DNA of 52,101 nucleotides from an uncultured Pseudomonadota bacterium (GTDB taxonomy: Bacteria > Pseudomonadota > Gammaproteobacteria > Enterobacterales > Succinivibrionaceae). This document shows positions 51,914-52,101 of the stretch, piece by piece. Below the pieces are notes generated by a model that searched no databases, was not told the DNA's origin, and saw nothing but the letters and a program-made list of their open reading frames with translations. Position numbers and translations under genes: made by a program. The stretch spans positions 1-52,101 of the forward strand of contig ONPL01000008.1 in NCBI GenBank assembly GCA_900319705.1, written 5' to 3'. Numbering within the stretch: the stretch's first letter is position 1; each line of letters opens with the position of its first letter.

Positions 51914-52101
51914 ATGCAAATCAAAAAGCTTGCATTATCTGTAGCTGCAGTATCAGCATTAGGTGTATTCAGTTCAGCAAACGCTTATACAACACACGAA
52001 GAGCAGATTATCGTTCATCCGTTCCAGTGGACCTACGATATGATTGCCGACGAATGTGAGGAAGTTCTCGGACCTAAAGGTTTCGATGGTGTTCAGATTT
52101 C
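51914..52101 (+). CDS. Secreted alpha-amylase, N-terminal part (runs off the right edge)
   Basis: The first 62 codons are visible. A signal peptide (about 1-24, ending SSANA) is followed by [19 protein letters not shown] and [11 protein letters not shown]. This is the first strand and helix of the GH13 catalytic barrel, as in amylases with the pattern VHLFEWKWxDIAxECE-LGPKGYxGVQ. AGGAG lies 8-9 bases before the ATG. It would hydrolyse starch outside the cell. The catalytic residues lie beyond the window, so activity cannot be judged. Confidence 0.85.
   Translation, partial: MQIKKLALSVAAVSALGVFSSANAYTTHEEQIIVHPFQWTYDMIADECEEVLGPKGFDGVQI

Noticed and set aside
1-52101. Insertion sequences, prophage or integrative element
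   Set aside because: No transposase, integrase, phage structural gene or flanking direct repeats were seen anywhere, despite tRNA genes that could serve as attachment sites.

Overview
This window looks like a chromosomal segment of an anaerobic gammaproteobacterium. The evidence is a short single-domain ribosomal protein L25, SohB, MepA, a compact 4.5S SRP RNA, E. coli-like tRNA-Cys and LrgAB/YohJK-type genes. A Ni-Fe carbon monoxide dehydrogenase homologue and a secreted alpha-amylase fit an anaerobic, starch-using gut or rumen lineage. Succinivibrionaceae is my best guess; it is an inference, because no rRNA or other decisive marker is present.

Left part (1-10.8 kb). After the tail of an unknown gene comes a tightly overlapping operon, jetA-jetB-jetC-S66 peptidase-jetD: a type I Wadjet anti-plasmid system (SMC complex plus Toprim-type nuclease). 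An LD-carboxypeptidase/MccF-like serine peptidase is translationally coupled between jetC and jetD. Then follow a DUF4124 protein, a histidine phosphatase, a small acidic protein with a double-glycine-leader-like motif, and a GNAT acetyltransferase.

Signalling part (11-23 kb). A two-gene minus-strand unit encodes a dCache-GGDEF-REC-degenerate GGDEF protein and a hybrid histidine kinase with two receiver domains. It is flanked by gene-poor DNA. It is followed by a TPR-GAF-GGDEF protein that overlaps a CobT-like HExxH protein, and by MscS.

RNA repair and DNA methylation (23-28 kb). A P-loop polynucleotide kinase and a metallophosphatase-RNA ligase fusion together carry the three activities needed for end-healing and sealing of broken RNA. 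They converge on a mosaic N6-adenine DNA methyltransferase whose ends are far more AT-rich than its core.

Metabolic part (28-41 kb). Glycerate kinase, an ArsR regulator, DUF5718/DUF1653 genes and sucCD come first. They are followed by a small conserved-looking protein, a DUF4143 ATPase with six 32-bp tandem repeats upstream, and a six-gene operon. That operon runs two small membrane proteins, a divergent CooS-type CODH, then substrate-binding protein, permease and ATPase of an NMT1/TauA-type ABC importer. The CODH has a His-rich N-terminus and an Asp in place of one C-cluster cysteine. The permease appears to have lost its last helix.

Right part (41-52 kb). This is mostly housekeeping: 4.5S RNA, lrgAB, a DsbA-like protein, rplY, a CvfB-like S1 protein, an MFS transporter, sohB, topA and mepA. 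Two related tRNA clusters follow (Gly-Leu and Gly-Cys-Leu, apparently a duplication with loss of tRNA-Cys in one copy), then the start of a secreted alpha-amylase.

All family calls are by eye from motifs; no database search was run.
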